A stretch of DNA of 64,000 nucleotides from Prauserella_A oleivorans (GTDB taxonomy: Bacteria; Actinomycetota; Actinomycetes; Mycobacteriales; Pseudonocardiaceae): NCBI RefSeq assembly GCF_042685745.1, contig NZ_JBHUNT010000001.1:4216001-4280000 (forward strand). The letters are read 5' to 3'. The translations under genes were made by a program, and so were the position numbers. The notes under the pieces are model-generated. The model ran no database searches. It had not been told where the DNA came from and was given only the letters and a program-made list of their open reading frames with translations. This document shows, piece by piece, positions 50,722 to 60,232 of the stretch; the first letter of the stretch is position 1, and each line of letters opens with the position of its first letter.

Positions 50722-53700
50722 TCACACGTTGCGCCGGTACTGCCCGCCGACCTCGAAGAACGCCTCGGTGATCTGGCCGAGCGAGCACACCCGAGCGGCG
50801 TCCATGAGCACGTCGAACACGTTCTCGCCCCGCGTCGCGGCCTCCCGCAGCTCCTTGAGCGCCTGCTGGGCCTCGGTGTGGTGCCGCCGCTGGAAGTCGG
50901 CCAGCCGCGTCAGCTGCGACTGCTTTTCCTCCTCGGTGGCGCGGGCCAGCTCGACCTCGGCCTCCTCCTCGTCGGCGTGCGGATTACGGAACGTGTTCAC
51001 GCCGACGATCGGCAGCGAGCCGTCGTGCTTGAGCCGCTCGTAGAGGATCGACTCGTCCTGGATCTTGCCGCGCTGGTAGCCGGTCTCCATCGCGCCGAGC
51101 ACGCCACCCCGCTCGGAGATGCGCTCGAACTCCGTGAGCACGGCCTCCTCCACGAGGTCGGTGAGCTCGTCGATGATGAACGAGCCCTGCAACGGGTTCT
51201 CGTTCTTCGACAGGCCCCACTCCTTGTTGATGATCATCTGGATCGCCATGGCGCGGCGCACCGAGCTCTCCGTCGGTGTGGTGATCGCCTCGTCGTAGGC
51301 GTTGGTGTGCAAGGAGTTCGCATTGTCGTACAGGGCGCACAGCGCCTGCAGGGTCGTGCGGATGTCGTTGAAGCTCATCTCCTGCGCGTGCAGCGACCGG
51401 CCGGAGGTCTGCACGTGGTACTTGAGCTTCTGCGACCGCTCGTTGGCGCCGTAGCGCTCGCGCATCGCCACGGCCCAGATCCGCCGCGCGACGCGGCCCA
51501 GCACCGAGTACTCCGCGTCCATGCCGTTGGAGAAGAAGAACGACAGGTTGGGCGCGAAGTCGTCGATGTCCATCCCGCGGGCGAGGTAGGCCTCGACGTA
51601 GGTGAATCCGTTCGCCAGCGTGAACGCCAGCTGTGAGATGGGATTCGCGCCGGCCTCGGCGATGTGGTAGCCCGAGATGGACACCGAGTAGAAGTTGCGG
51701 ACCCCGTGGCGGATGAACCACTCCTGGATGTCGGCCATCATCCGCAGCGAGAACTCGGTGGAGAAGATGCAGGTGTTCTGGCCCTGGTCCTCCTTGAGGA
51801 TGTCGGCCTGCACCGTGCCGCGCACCTGGCGCAAAGTCCACGCGCGGATCTCGGCGGCCTCCTCGGCCGTCGGCTCGCGGCCGTGCTCGGACCGGAACGC
51901 GTCCATGCGCTGGTCGATGGCCGTGTTGAGGAAGAAGGCGAGGATCGTCGGCGCGGGTCCGTTGATCGTCATCGACACCGAGGTGTTCGGCGCCGTGAGG
52001 TCGAACCCGTCGTAGAGCGCCTTCATGTCGTCGAGCGTCGCGATGGACACCCCGGACGTGCCGACCTTGCCGTAGATGTCGGGGCGCGTGTCGGGGTCGA
52101 ACCCGTACAGCGTCACCGAGTCGAACGCCGTGGACAGCCGCTTGGCCTCCGAGTCGGCGGAAAGGTACTTGAAGCGGCGGTTGGTGCGGAACGCGTCGCC
52201 CTCGCCGGCGAACATGCGTGCCGGGTCCTCGCCCTCGCGCTTGAACGGGAAGACGCCCGCGGTGTACGGGAAGTAGCCCGGCAAGTTCTCGCGGCGCAGG
52301 AACGAGACGAGCTCGCCCTTGTCGGTGTAGCGCGGCAGCGCCACCCTCGGCACCCGGTTGCCGGACAGCGTCTCGCGCCAGAGCGTGGTGCGGATCTCCT
52401 TGTCCCGCACCCGGAACACGAGCTCGTCGCCCCGGTAGGACTCAGCCAGCTCGGCCCAGCGCTCGAGCAGCTCCGTGGTCGCGGAATCCACATCGGACTC
52501 GGCGTGCGCGAGCAGGCGGCCCAGGGCGGTGGTGTCGGCACCGTCGGCGGCGAGGGCGTCCCGGGCGGCGGCGAGGTGCTCGCGCTTGCGCACGGCCTCG
52601 GCCTGCCGCTCGGTCTCGGCGTGGTAGGCGCGGACGGTCTCGGCGATCTCGGCGAGGTAGCGCGTGCGGTTGGTCGGGATGATCGTGCTGACGTCGGTGG
52701 AGACCTTGCCCTCGACCCGCGGCAGCACGCCGGCGGAGACGGACAGCCCGCTGCCGGCGAGCAGGTCCCGCAGGTGCTGGTACAGCGCGGTGACACCGTC
52801 GTCGTTGAACTTCGCCGCGCTGGTGCCGAACACCGGCATGTCCTCCGGCGAGGCGTGGAACTCCTCGCGGTTGCGCACCAGCTGACGGGCCACGTCGCGG
52901 CGCGCGTCCTCGGCGCCCCGGCGCTCGAACTTGTTGATGGCCACGACGTCGGCGAAGTCGAGCATGTCGATCTTCTCCAGCTGCGACGCCGCGCCGAACT
53001 CGGGCGTCATCACGTACAGCGAGTGGTCGACGTGGTCGACGATGCCGGCATCCCCCTGGCCGATGCCGGGCGTCTCGACGATCACGAGGTCGAACCCGGC
53101 CGCCTTGCAGGCCTGGATCGCCTCGTCCAGGCCAGTGGGGATCTCGCCGCTGGTGGTCCGCGTCGCCAGGGAGCGGAAGAACACCCGGTCGCCGTCGAGG
53201 CAGTTCATGCGGATGCGGTCGCCCAGCAGCGCACCCCCGCCCCGCCTGCGGGTGGGGTCGATCGCCAGCACGGCGATGCGAAGCTTGTCCTCCTGGTCGA
53301 GCCGGAAGCGGCGCACGAGCTCGTCGGTGAGCGACGACTTGCCCGAACCGCCGGTGCCCGTGATGCCCAGCACCGGCACCCTCCGCGACTCGGCGGCCTC
53401 GCGGATCGTGCCGAGCCAGTCCTGCGGGAGAGTCTCCTGCTGCAGCTGCGTGACGGCGCGCGCCAGCGTGCGCGTGTCGCCGGCCAGCAACTCGTCGAGC
53501 GACCCGGCAGGCTCGGTGGCGAGATCGACGTCGCACTCCCGGATCATGTAGTTGATCATCCCGGGCAGGCCCATCTGGAGACCGTCGTCCGGGGAGAAGA
53601 TGCGCGCGACCCCACGGGAGTGGAGCAGCTCGATCTCCTCGCGCACGATGACGCCACCACCGCCGCCGAACACCTTGACGTGCCCGGCGCCGCGCTCCCG

Positions 53701-53958
53701 CAGGAGCTCGACGAGGTAGGTGAAGTACTCGACGTGTCCGCCCTGGTAGGCGCTGATGGCCACGCCCTGCACGTCCTCGGAGATCGCGGCGTTGACGACC
53801 TCGTCCACCGAGCGGTTGTGGCCCAGGTGGATCACCTCGGCGCCCTGCGACTGCAGGATGCGCCGCATGATGTTGATGGACGCGTCATGCCCGTCGAACA
53901 GGCTCGCGGCGGTGACGAACCGGACGGGGTGCACAGGCCGGTGCAGTTCGGAGGTCAT
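50722..53958 (-). CDS. icmF: Fused isobutyryl-CoA mutase
   Basis: A 1078-residue fusion of the three parts of an adenosylcobalamin mutase system. The B12-binding domain is about residues 10-145, with FDGHDASINIMRR (His24 as lower cobalt ligand). A MeaI-type GTPase chaperone follows from about 195, with Walker A GITGTGGSGKSSL and a NKFERRG base-recognition segment. The large mutase domain occupies about 560-1078 (NISISGYH-like segment as YSVSISGYHIAEAGANP, RRIWAVAMRERYGA). IcmF interconverts isobutyryl-CoA and n-butyryl-CoA, and some homologues act on pivalyl-CoA. Propionyl or branched CoA units from sterol breakdown could feed nearby pathways, but no KstR box precedes the gene. The start is ATG 53958. 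Confidence 0.94.
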   Translation of the reverse strand: MTSELHRPVHPVRFVTAASLFDGHDASINIMRRILQSQGAEVIHLGHNRSVDEVVNAAISEDVQGVAISAYQGGHVEYFTYLVELLRERGAGHVKVFGGGGGVIVREEIELLHSRGVARIFSPDDGLQMGLPGMINYMIRECDVDLATEPAGSLDELLAGDTRTLARAVTQLQQETLPQDWLGTIREAAESRRVPVLGITGTGGSGKSSLTDELVRRFRLDQEDKLRIAVLAIDPTRRRGGGALLGDRIRMNCLDGDRVFFRSLATRTTSGEIPTGLDEAIQACKAAGFDLVIVETPGIGQGDAGIVDHVDHSLYVMTPEFGAASQLEKIDMLDFADVVAINKFERRGAEDARRDVARQLVRNREEFHASPEDMPVFGTSAAKFNDDGVTALYQHLRDLLAGSGLSVSAGVLPRVEGKVSTDVSTIIPTNRTRYLAEIAETVRAYHAETERQAEAVRKREHLAAARDALAADGADTTALGRLLAHAESDVDSATTELLERWAELAESYRGDELVFRVRDKEIRTTLWRETLSGNRVPRVALPRYTDKGELVSFLRRENLPGYFPYTAGVFPFKREGEDPARMFAGEGDAFRTNRRFKYLSADSEAKRLSTAFDSVTLYGFDPDTRPDIYGKVGTSGVSIATLDDMKALYDGFDLTAPNTSVSMTINGPAPTILAFFLNTAIDQRMDAFRSEHGREPTAEEAAEIRAWTLRQVRGTVQADILKEDQGQNTCIFSTEFSLRMMADIQEWFIRHGVRNFYSVSISGYHIAEAGANPISQLAFTLANGFTYVEAYLARGMDIDDFAPNLSFFFSNGMDAEYSVLGRVARRIWAVAMRERYGANERSQKLKYHVQTSGRSLHAQEMSFNDIRTTLQALCALYDNANSLHTNAYDEAITTPTESSVRRAMAIQMIINKEWGLSKNENPLQGSFIIDELTDLVEEAVLTEFERISERGGVLGAMETGYQRGKIQDESILYERLKHDGSLPIVGVNTFRNPHADEEEAEVELARATEEEKQSQLTRLADFQRRHHTEAQQALKELREAATRGENVFDVLMDAARVCSLGQITEAFFEVGGQYRRNV

Positions 53959-54035
53959 GCCTCCAAAATACTTGGACTTCCTACTGTTTGAAAGCCGAAC
54001 GTGAGCGTGACGACGGTCTCAGCGAGCGGATCGAT

Positions 54036-54650
54036 TCAGCCGACGGCGTTCGGCGACCGCACCGCGAGCCACTGCCGCATCGCGTACTCGACCAGCGTGA
54101 TGAGCGTCTGCTTGGTCGACTCCCGGTCCCGCGCGTCGCAGCGCACGATCGGGATGCTCTCGTCGATCGACAACGCCTCACGCACGTCGGCGAGGTCGTG
54201 ATGCAGCACACCGTCGAACGTGTTCACGCCCACGATGTACGGCAGGCCCCGGTCCTCGAAGAAGTCCACCGGCGCGAACGAGTCCGCGAGCCGCCGCGTG
54301 TCCGCGAGCACCACCGCGCCGATCGCGCCCCGCACGAGGTCGTCCCACATGAACCAGAACCGCTGCTGCCCTGGGGTGCCGAACAGGTAGAGGATCAGGT
54401 CCTCGTCCAGGGAGACGCGGCCGAAGTCCATGGCGACCGTGGTCGTGGCCTTGTTGGGTGTCGCCGCGAGGTCGTCGATGCCGGTGCTCGCGTCCGTCAT
54501 CATCGCCTCGGTCGTCAGCGGCACGATCTCCGACACGGAGCCGACGAACGTCGTCTTGCCCGCCCCGAAGCCGCCGGCCACGACGATTTTCGCCGAGGTC
54601 ATCGTCTTCGACGCGGCTTCGCGCGGTGCCTTAAAGCCGACGGAGTCCAC
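54036..54650 (-). CDS. Conservon GTPase (CvnD type)
   Basis: A 204-residue small GTP-binding protein. The P-loop is GGFGAGKTTFVG; DFGRVSLDEDLILYLFGTPGQQRFWFMWDD is the switch II region (here with GTPGQ), and the base-specificity region is VGVNTFDGV. CvnD proteins are the GTPase ends of conservons, membrane signalling complexes that resemble eukaryotic G-protein-coupled systems. The frame begins at GTG 54650, overlapping the DUF742 gene by 20 bp; an ATG at 54602 (MTSAKIVV) is an alternative start that gives a typical N-terminus. Confidence 0.9.
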   Translation of the reverse strand: MDSVGFKAPREAASKTMTSAKIVVAGGFGAGKTTFVGSVSEIVPLTTEAMMTDASTGIDDLAATPNKATTTVAMDFGRVSLDEDLILYLFGTPGQQRFWFMWDDLVRGAIGAVVLADTRRLADSFAPVDFFEDRGLPYIVGVNTFDGVLHHDLADVREALSIDESIPIVRCDARDRESTKQTLITLVEYAMRQWLAVRSPNAVG

Positions 54651-55224
54651 TCAACACCCTTTCCATCAACATCATGTGCGCTTCGGCGCCCTCACTGCCC
54701 GACGCGGTCCTGTGCACGGTGACCAGGCCCGTGTCCGCCGCGTCGCTGATCAGTACCCGCGCCACCCCGAGCGGTACCCGGAGCAGCGCGGCGATCTCGG
54801 CCACCGAACGTGGAGTCCGGCATTCTTCCATGATCACCTGGTGCTCGATCTGCTCGGGCACCGCCCTGACGGCGGTCTCCCGCGTGGAGATGAGCGTTTC
54901 CAGCTCCAGCGGGTAGTTGGCCTTCGTACGCCCGCCCGTGATGGCATACGGGCGCACGAAGCCGGTCTCCTCCGCCGGTGACAACGGAATGGCTTCGGCT
55001 GACACGAACTTCTCCTCTCCGGTCGTGTACCGCGCGGCGGCGCGCTCACCGTCCTCGCCTGGGAGCTGCGCCGTTGGTACGGCCCGGCCGTGGTAGGCAC
55101 CGGGGTCGTCCCTGGTGGTGTCATCAGGTCGACGGCCGTGGCCGGAGTCCGCCTGAGCACCGCCCAGCGCGTGGTAGATCACGCCGGGCGGGTACTCACC
55201 GGGAGTTCCGGGCCCCGTGGTCAT
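54631..55224 (-). CDS. Conservon DUF742 protein (CvnC type)
   Basis: A 197-residue protein. The N-terminal 85 residues are polar and low in complexity. The DUF742 domain is about 86-197, starting with GFVRPYAITGGRTKANYPLELETLI, and folds as a winged helix (SVAEIAALLRVPLGVARVLISDAADTGLVTVH). It belongs to the conservon as the third component. ATG 55224 lies eight bases after the roadblock gene stop. Confidence 0.9.
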   Translation of the reverse strand: MTTGPGTPGEYPPGVIYHALGGAQADSGHGRRPDDTTRDDPGAYHGRAVPTAQLPGEDGERAAARYTTGEEKFVSAEAIPLSPAEETGFVRPYAITGGRTKANYPLELETLISTRETAVRAVPEQIEHQVIMEECRTPRSVAEIAALLRVPLGVARVLISDAADTGLVTVHRTASGSEGAEAHMMLMERVLSGLRRL

Positions 55225-55232
55225 CGTCGGGC

Positions 55233-55685
55233 TCAGCCCACCGATCCGCCGACGAGTGAGCCGCCCGAACCCTGCAGCTGCGCGCGCAGCTCAGGGGTCA
55301 GGATCTGGCCGACGCGGTCGACGAGCAGCGTCATCTCGTAGGCGACCTGGCCGATGTCGCAGTTCGGCGCGGCGAGCACCGCGAGGCACGAGCCGTCGCT
55401 GATGGACATGAGCACCATGATGCCCAGCTCCATCTCCACCACGGTCTCGTTCACCGCGCCCGCCTCGAAGCACCGGGCGGCGCCCTGGGTGAGGCTCACC
55501 AGGCCGGACGCCACGGCGGCCAGCTGGTCGGCACGGTCGAGCGGCAGGCGGTTCGACGCGGTGAGCAGCAGCCCGTCCGCGGAAACGACGACGGCGTGTG
55601 CCACACCGGGCACCCGCTCGGCGAAGTCGTTCACCAGCCACCCGAACTGATTCTGCTGGGGCTGAGCCCGGTCCGGCGCGGTCAT
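55233..55685 (-). CDS. Conservon roadblock/LC7 protein (CvnB type)
   Basis: A 150-residue roadblock/LC7 (MglB-like) protein: FGWLVNDFAERVPGVAHAVVVSADGLLLTASNRLPLDRADQLAAVASGLVSLTQGAARCFEAG is the domain core. In conservons this subunit is expected to bind the GTPase and modulate nucleotide exchange or hydrolysis. Its ATG overlaps the stop of the sensor gene by four bases (ATGA). The C-terminal Gly/Ser-rich tail is probably flexible. Confidence 0.92.
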   Translation of the reverse strand: MTAPDRAQPQQNQFGWLVNDFAERVPGVAHAVVVSADGLLLTASNRLPLDRADQLAAVASGLVSLTQGAARCFEAGAVNETVVEMELGIMVLMSISDGSCLAVLAAPNCDIGQVAYEMTLLVDRVGQILTPELRAQLQGSGGSLVGGSVG

Positions 55686-58600
55686 TCACCCTCCACTTTC
55701 TCGTCACTGCTCTCGCTCGCCTGAGCGGTCCGATGCCGGCCTCGGCGAATTCCCTGTTGGAAGCTGCTGAGCCTGCCCCGCACGTCGGCGGGGTCACGCT
55801 CCGGCCGTGGCCGGTTCTCCGTCGAACCCGCCGAGGTCGCGCTGCCCGGCAACAGCTGCTCACCGCGTCTGCGGCGCGGCAGCCCGGCCGGCGTGTAGCT
55901 GGTCGGCGTCGATTCCGACACCGACTGCGCCGTCCGCCATCCGTCGTCGGAGGCGAACGCCCACTCCGACACACGGGCGCTGCCGTTGGCCTCGCCCGGC
56001 CGGTCCTGGGGTGACGGAGCCGTCTGGTCCGATCCACCGTGGCGGGGCGGAGTCGTCTGGTCCGGTCGTGTCCTCGGCCGGCGTTGCGGCAGACCGGACC
56101 CGTGGGTGTGGTTCGGTGTGCCCGGCTGCTCCTCGGCGCGGTGCCTGCGGCCCCGGCTCACCCCCTGCTGGAAGCTGGAGAGCCGGCTGCGCACCTCCAC
56201 CGCATCGCGCGCGGGCGGCGTGGGCGGGCTCTGCTGCTCGCGCGGCACGCCGTTGGGTGCCGCGGGCGGGGTGCCGCCGGCCGGGGCCGCACTGCCCGGC
56301 AGGAGCTGCTCGCCGCGCTTGCGGCGTGGCAGGCCGGCGCGGGTGTAGTCCTCCGGCGCCGACTTCGACACCGCCTGGACGGCCCGGAAGCGTTCGTCGG
56401 CGGCGAAGTCCCAGCCGCTCGTGGTGCTGCCGCCCTGATCGTTCGCCGGGTCGGTCACGCTGCGGAACCAGGCGGAGAGCATCTCGTCGAAGATCGGCGT
56501 CGTCTCCGACATGTCGGCCTGCCTGCGGGCGCGCTGCTCGGCGTCGCGGGCGGTGGTGGCGGCGCTCCACCAGTCGCTGACGACCGTGCTGCTCGCCTCG
56601 AACAGCGCCTTGCCGCTGAGGTCCGCCCTGGCCTGCTGATCGGGTTCGGGCGCCTCGGCCAACGCGGGCCGATCGGTCGCCGGTTCCTGACCGGAGTCGG
56701 TCACCGCCCCGGTGTCCTCCGCCGGTTGGGGGGCCTGCGGAGCGTCGGCACCGGGCCTGCTGCGTTCGCGGGCCTGGCGCGTGGCGCCCGGCCTGCGACG
56801 GGGCAGTTCGGCCGCTCCCGGCCGGTCGGCCTCCTGCCCGGTCTCCTCGCCGGCCTCCGGAGCGGAGTCCTGCGGTGCCTCCTGAGGCGCTTCCCGCGGC
56901 CACGCGGGCTCGGGCGGGCCCGGCCGCCGCGCCTGGTCGGCGCCGTCCTCGTCGCGGCCGATGGGCGTGAACAGCGCCGTGCCCGACACCTCGCTGTCCG
57001 ACGGCGGCGGTGCCTGGGTCGCCGCGCCCTTCCCGAGCTGCGCGAACGCGCCCGGCCTGGCGGTCCCGTTGGTCTGCCTCCGCGGCAGGGCGGCCGCCGC
57101 CGACGTGCCCGGCGCGGGCTGCTGCGCCTGCGGCTCCGGGCGGCCCGGCGGACCCTGGCCCGGTCCGCCCATCACGAGCTCGGCGGGCACGGTCACCGTG
57201 GCACGGACGCCGACGATGTCCTTGCCGCCGTGCAGCACGACACCGAAGCCGTGCCTGCTCGCCAGCCGCCCGACCACGAACAGTCCCATCCGCCGCGACG
57301 TGGCGATGTCCACGGACCCCGCCTCGGTCAGCCGGGCGTTGGCCTCGGCCACCTCGGCGTCGTTCATCCCGATGCCCCGGTCGACGATGTCGATGGTGAG
57401 CGAACCGTCGTCGGCAGGCCGTGTCCCCACGTGTACCTGCGTCTCCGGCGCGGAGAACGCGGTGGCGTTGTCCAGCAGTTCCGCGACCAGGCGCACCAGG
57501 TCGCCCGCGGCATAGCCGACGATCCGCAGCTGGGGCGGAGTGCCGACCACCACGCGCTGGTACTGCTCGATCTCCGACACCGCGGCACGCAGCACGTCGG
57601 TGACGGTCACGGGCTGCCCGGACCGGCGCCCCGGCTCGGCGCCCGAGAGCACCATCAGGTTCTCGTTGTTGCGCCGCATGCGCGTGGCGAGGTGGTCCAG
57701 CTGGAACAGCGTGGCCAGCTGGTCGGCGTCCTCTTCGTCCCGCTCGAGCCGCTCGATGAGCTGCAGCTGCCGCTGCACGAGGCTCTGGCTGCGGCGTGAG
57801 AGGTTGACGAACACGCTGGCGAACCCGGTCCGCATGCCCGCCTGCTCGACGGCGAGCCGCAGTGCCTGGCTGTGCACGGCGTCGAAGGCGCGCGCGACCT
57901 GGCCGATCTCGTCGTTCGTCCGCACCGGCACCGGCTCGATGTCCGTGCTCTGCGACCGGCCGTCCTGGATGCTGCGCACAGCCTCGGGCAGCGCCCGGTC
58001 GGCGACGTCCAGCGCCGCCGTGCGCAGCACCTTGAGTGAGCGGAGCAACTGCCGGCTGATGAGGAAGACGACCAGGGCGCCCAGCACGAGCGCCGCGACC
58101 AGCAGGGCGGCGAGCACGACCACCCCGGTCTGCGCGCCGTCCGCGAGATCGCGGGCCGTCGTGGTGAGCTCGTCGCCGAGCCGGCCCGTGACCTGACCCG
58201 TGCTCGCGAACACCTCGCCGGAGACGCGGGCCCACTCCTGCGGGGCGACCGTGGCGAACGCGGCCCGGTTCGAATCCTGCCCGGAGAGCACGTTGCGGAC
58301 GATCCGGTCGCGGTCGTCGAAGGCCGGGCCACGCACCGTCGAGTCGAACTGCGCGCGCTGCGCGTCGGTGGCGGCGCTGGTGAACTCGGTGAGGCGGTCG
58401 GCGAGCCGGACCGTGGAGGTGCGCAGCTGGTCGAACTCGCTCGGAGCCAGCCCGCCTCGATCGAGCCCGTAGCCGACGAGCGCCTGCTGGACCGACACCT
58501 CCTCCCGCGCGACGAGCAGATCGTGCAGCGCCGTCGGGGCGCCGCCGATCTGGTCGGAACCCATGCCGGCGACCACAGCGACGTCGAGGTTGAGCACCGC

Positions 58601-59137
58601 GGTCGTGACGGCCGTGTACTCCGACACGGCCTGGATCGGCCCGAGTTGTCCGGACCGCACCCGGTCCCGCAGTCCGGCGAGCCGGTCGAGCTGCTCGGTG
58701 AGCCGTTGCCGTGGCCCGGCGAGCGCCTCGCCCTCGCCGGCTGCGCCGTCCAGGGTGGCCCGCACCGGTCCGGCGGCGCGGTCGACCTCACCGCGCACGT
58801 TCTGCAGCTCCGGGGAGTTGGCGCCCGAGCCTCGGGTCAGTGCCGCGACCGTCTGGGTGCGCTCCCGCTGGAGCCCGTCGAGGAGGGCGCGGGAGGACGC
58901 GTTGAGTTCGGCGAGGCGGGCGATCCCGTCGTAGCGGTCGGCACTGTCGATCCGCCCGGCGAGCGTGGTGCCGCCCAAGACCAGCGCGAGCACGATCGGG
59001 ACGAGCGTGACGGCTCCGAGCTTGGCGGGCAGGCTCCAGTCGCGCCAGCGGGCGAGGGCTCGCCACTTCGACGGCTTCGGGGGCGGCGTGCCGAGGAGCT
59101 GTCCCACAGGCACCTGGCCTTCTCCTGCAACGGTCAC
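55682..59137 (-). CDS. Conservon sensor histidine kinase-like protein (CvnA type) with repeated tail
   Basis: A 1151-residue membrane protein. Helix 1 is about 36-58 (LGAVTLVPIVLALVLGG). The extracellular part to about 335 is a nitrate/nitrite-sensing NIT domain. Helix 2 (VVVLAALLVAALVLGALVVFLIS) is about 338-360. A HAMP-like linker, a helical region (LFQLDHLATRMRRNNENLMVLSG) and an HATPase domain (VRLVAELLDNATAFSAPETQV, DRGIGMNDAEV) follow, to about 660. The remaining 490 residues are low-complexity, with repeated LPRR motifs and a duplicated module (about 907-1001 and 1057-1141). GTG 59137 is preceded by GAGGAGG. It heads the four-gene conservon. Confidence 0.92.
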   Translation of the reverse strand: MTVAGEGQVPVGQLLGTPPPKPSKWRALARWRDWSLPAKLGAVTLVPIVLALVLGGTTLAGRIDSADRYDGIARLAELNASSRALLDGLQRERTQTVAALTRGSGANSPELQNVRGEVDRAAGPVRATLDGAAGEGEALAGPRQRLTEQLDRLAGLRDRVRSGQLGPIQAVSEYTAVTTAVLNLDVAVVAGMGSDQIGGAPTALHDLLVAREEVSVQQALVGYGLDRGGLAPSEFDQLRTSTVRLADRLTEFTSAATDAQRAQFDSTVRGPAFDDRDRIVRNVLSGQDSNRAAFATVAPQEWARVSGEVFASTGQVTGRLGDELTTTARDLADGAQTGVVVLAALLVAALVLGALVVFLISRQLLRSLKVLRTAALDVADRALPEAVRSIQDGRSQSTDIEPVPVRTNDEIGQVARAFDAVHSQALRLAVEQAGMRTGFASVFVNLSRRSQSLVQRQLQLIERLERDEEDADQLATLFQLDHLATRMRRNNENLMVLSGAEPGRRSGQPVTVTDVLRAAVSEIEQYQRVVVGTPPQLRIVGYAAGDLVRLVAELLDNATAFSAPETQVHVGTRPADDGSLTIDIVDRGIGMNDAEVAEANARLTEAGSVDIATSRRMGLFVVGRLASRHGFGVVLHGGKDIVGVRATVTVPAELVMGGPGQGPPGRPEPQAQQPAPGTSAAAALPRRQTNGTARPGAFAQLGKGAATQAPPPSDSEVSGTALFTPIGRDEDGADQARRPGPPEPAWPREAPQEAPQDSAPEAGEETGQEADRPGAAELPRRRPGATRQARERSRPGADAPQAPQPAEDTGAVTDSGQEPATDRPALAEAPEPDQQARADLSGKALFEASSTVVSDWWSAATTARDAEQRARRQADMSETTPIFDEMLSAWFRSVTDPANDQGGSTTSGWDFAADERFRAVQAVSKSAPEDYTRAGLPRRKRGEQLLPGSAAPAGGTPPAAPNGVPREQQSPPTPPARDAVEVRSRLSSFQQGVSRGRRHRAEEQPGTPNHTHGSGLPQRRPRTRPDQTTPPRHGGSDQTAPSPQDRPGEANGSARVSEWAFASDDGWRTAQSVSESTPTSYTPAGLPRRRRGEQLLPGSATSAGSTENRPRPERDPADVRGRLSSFQQGIRRGRHRTAQASESSDEKVEGE

Positions 59138-60232
59138 GAAGGTGACTCCTCCTCAGGCTCGCTCGGGGCCACGACGGCTCGTACGGATCTCCACGTCCCG
59201 ATCACCGGTGACGACGAGACGTGTCCGCCGTTTGTACGCACCGCGCGGTGTACCGCATGTAAGCCCATCCTCCGTACCGGCTCGCACCGGTGTTCCGCCG
59301 TCGTCCACTGTCCGCCCCGTCCACCGGCACCGCCGGCTCGACCGTCCGTCATCCCCCGGGGGCATGCCGTGGTGCATCGTGCGATCTGCACGACGAGCGC
59401 GCGAACCCGGCGCGGGCATGCCCAATTGACGTCGGTCGGGGTGCAGAAAGCGTACACCAATCGAGTAGTTGCCAAATGTTCTCGATACGTGCCCGATGAC
59501 CAGCAGAAATGCCGATTCACCCGACCCGGCGGCCCGGGCATTCGCTCATCCGGGAGCCGGGCGGTGTGATTTGATTACCGTATTCGCCCGGCGCACGGCA
59601 TCAAGCTTCACCCACATAGAGCAAGCCGCAGCCTCAGTGTCGCCCGAACGGGCTAACGGAGACGCCGTCACGGTTGCTCGCGCGCGGCAAAGTATCCCCG
59701 ATCATGTGGCAACGCGACGAGAGTGAAACGGGGGTGCTTCCTCACCAGATCCCGGCGGTGGCCAGCGGATCTTCACGATGACACAGCCGCTCCGCCACGC
59801 GGGGACGCGGCCCCGCCCCCGGAAGGGCGTGGAGCGTCGGCGTGCTACTCACAGCAATCCGACCGGCATCGCCGCGGAGGTTTACCCACCCGTTCCCGCG
59901 AATCGACATCACGGAAAGCAACATACGCGCGGGCACTCGAGTGACGCGGCTCCGGGCGTCCCGCCTGTCCGCCGCCACGCTGGGAAGACGCGGTGCCGGC
60001 GGCGGATGCCACTCCCGCGCCGCCCACCCACCGGCGCCTGGGCAGCCCGCGGCACGCCCGACCCCCGGAATGCTCGCCGGAGAATCGCCGAACCGCCCGC
60101 GTTCTTTCTTTTTTTGGACGCACATTGTGTTCGCCATTTCACAAACGGCACGCACGAATTCCGCACCCAGAGCCACCAGCGGCGAACGGCCCGGTTCACC
60201 GGCTTCGAGGCCGGCCTGAGAGCCTCGGACGG
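59138..60232. other. 1.1 kb gene-free region between conservon and polyamine operon
   Basis: No open frame here has a credible start, composition or family; several overlapping frames on both strands are shadows of one another. The stretch should hold the divergent promoters of the conservon and the decarboxylase operon. It is lower in GC than its surroundings, and has a T-rich run at 60102-60115 followed by a region with few GC clusters up to the decarboxylase start. No named RNA or riboswitch was recognised. Confidence 0.5.

Noticed and set aside
50816..50823. AACACGTT, a KstR-like core, near the 3' end of icmF
   Set aside because: It lies inside coding sequence, encodes part of a conserved segment and is far from any promoter.
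50990..50997. AACGTGTT core inside icmF
   Set aside because: It encodes the conserved VNTF segment of the protein; codon choice explains it.
54217..54224. AACGTGTT core inside the conservon GTPase gene
   Set aside because: It encodes the conserved VNTFD segment and is not near a promoter.
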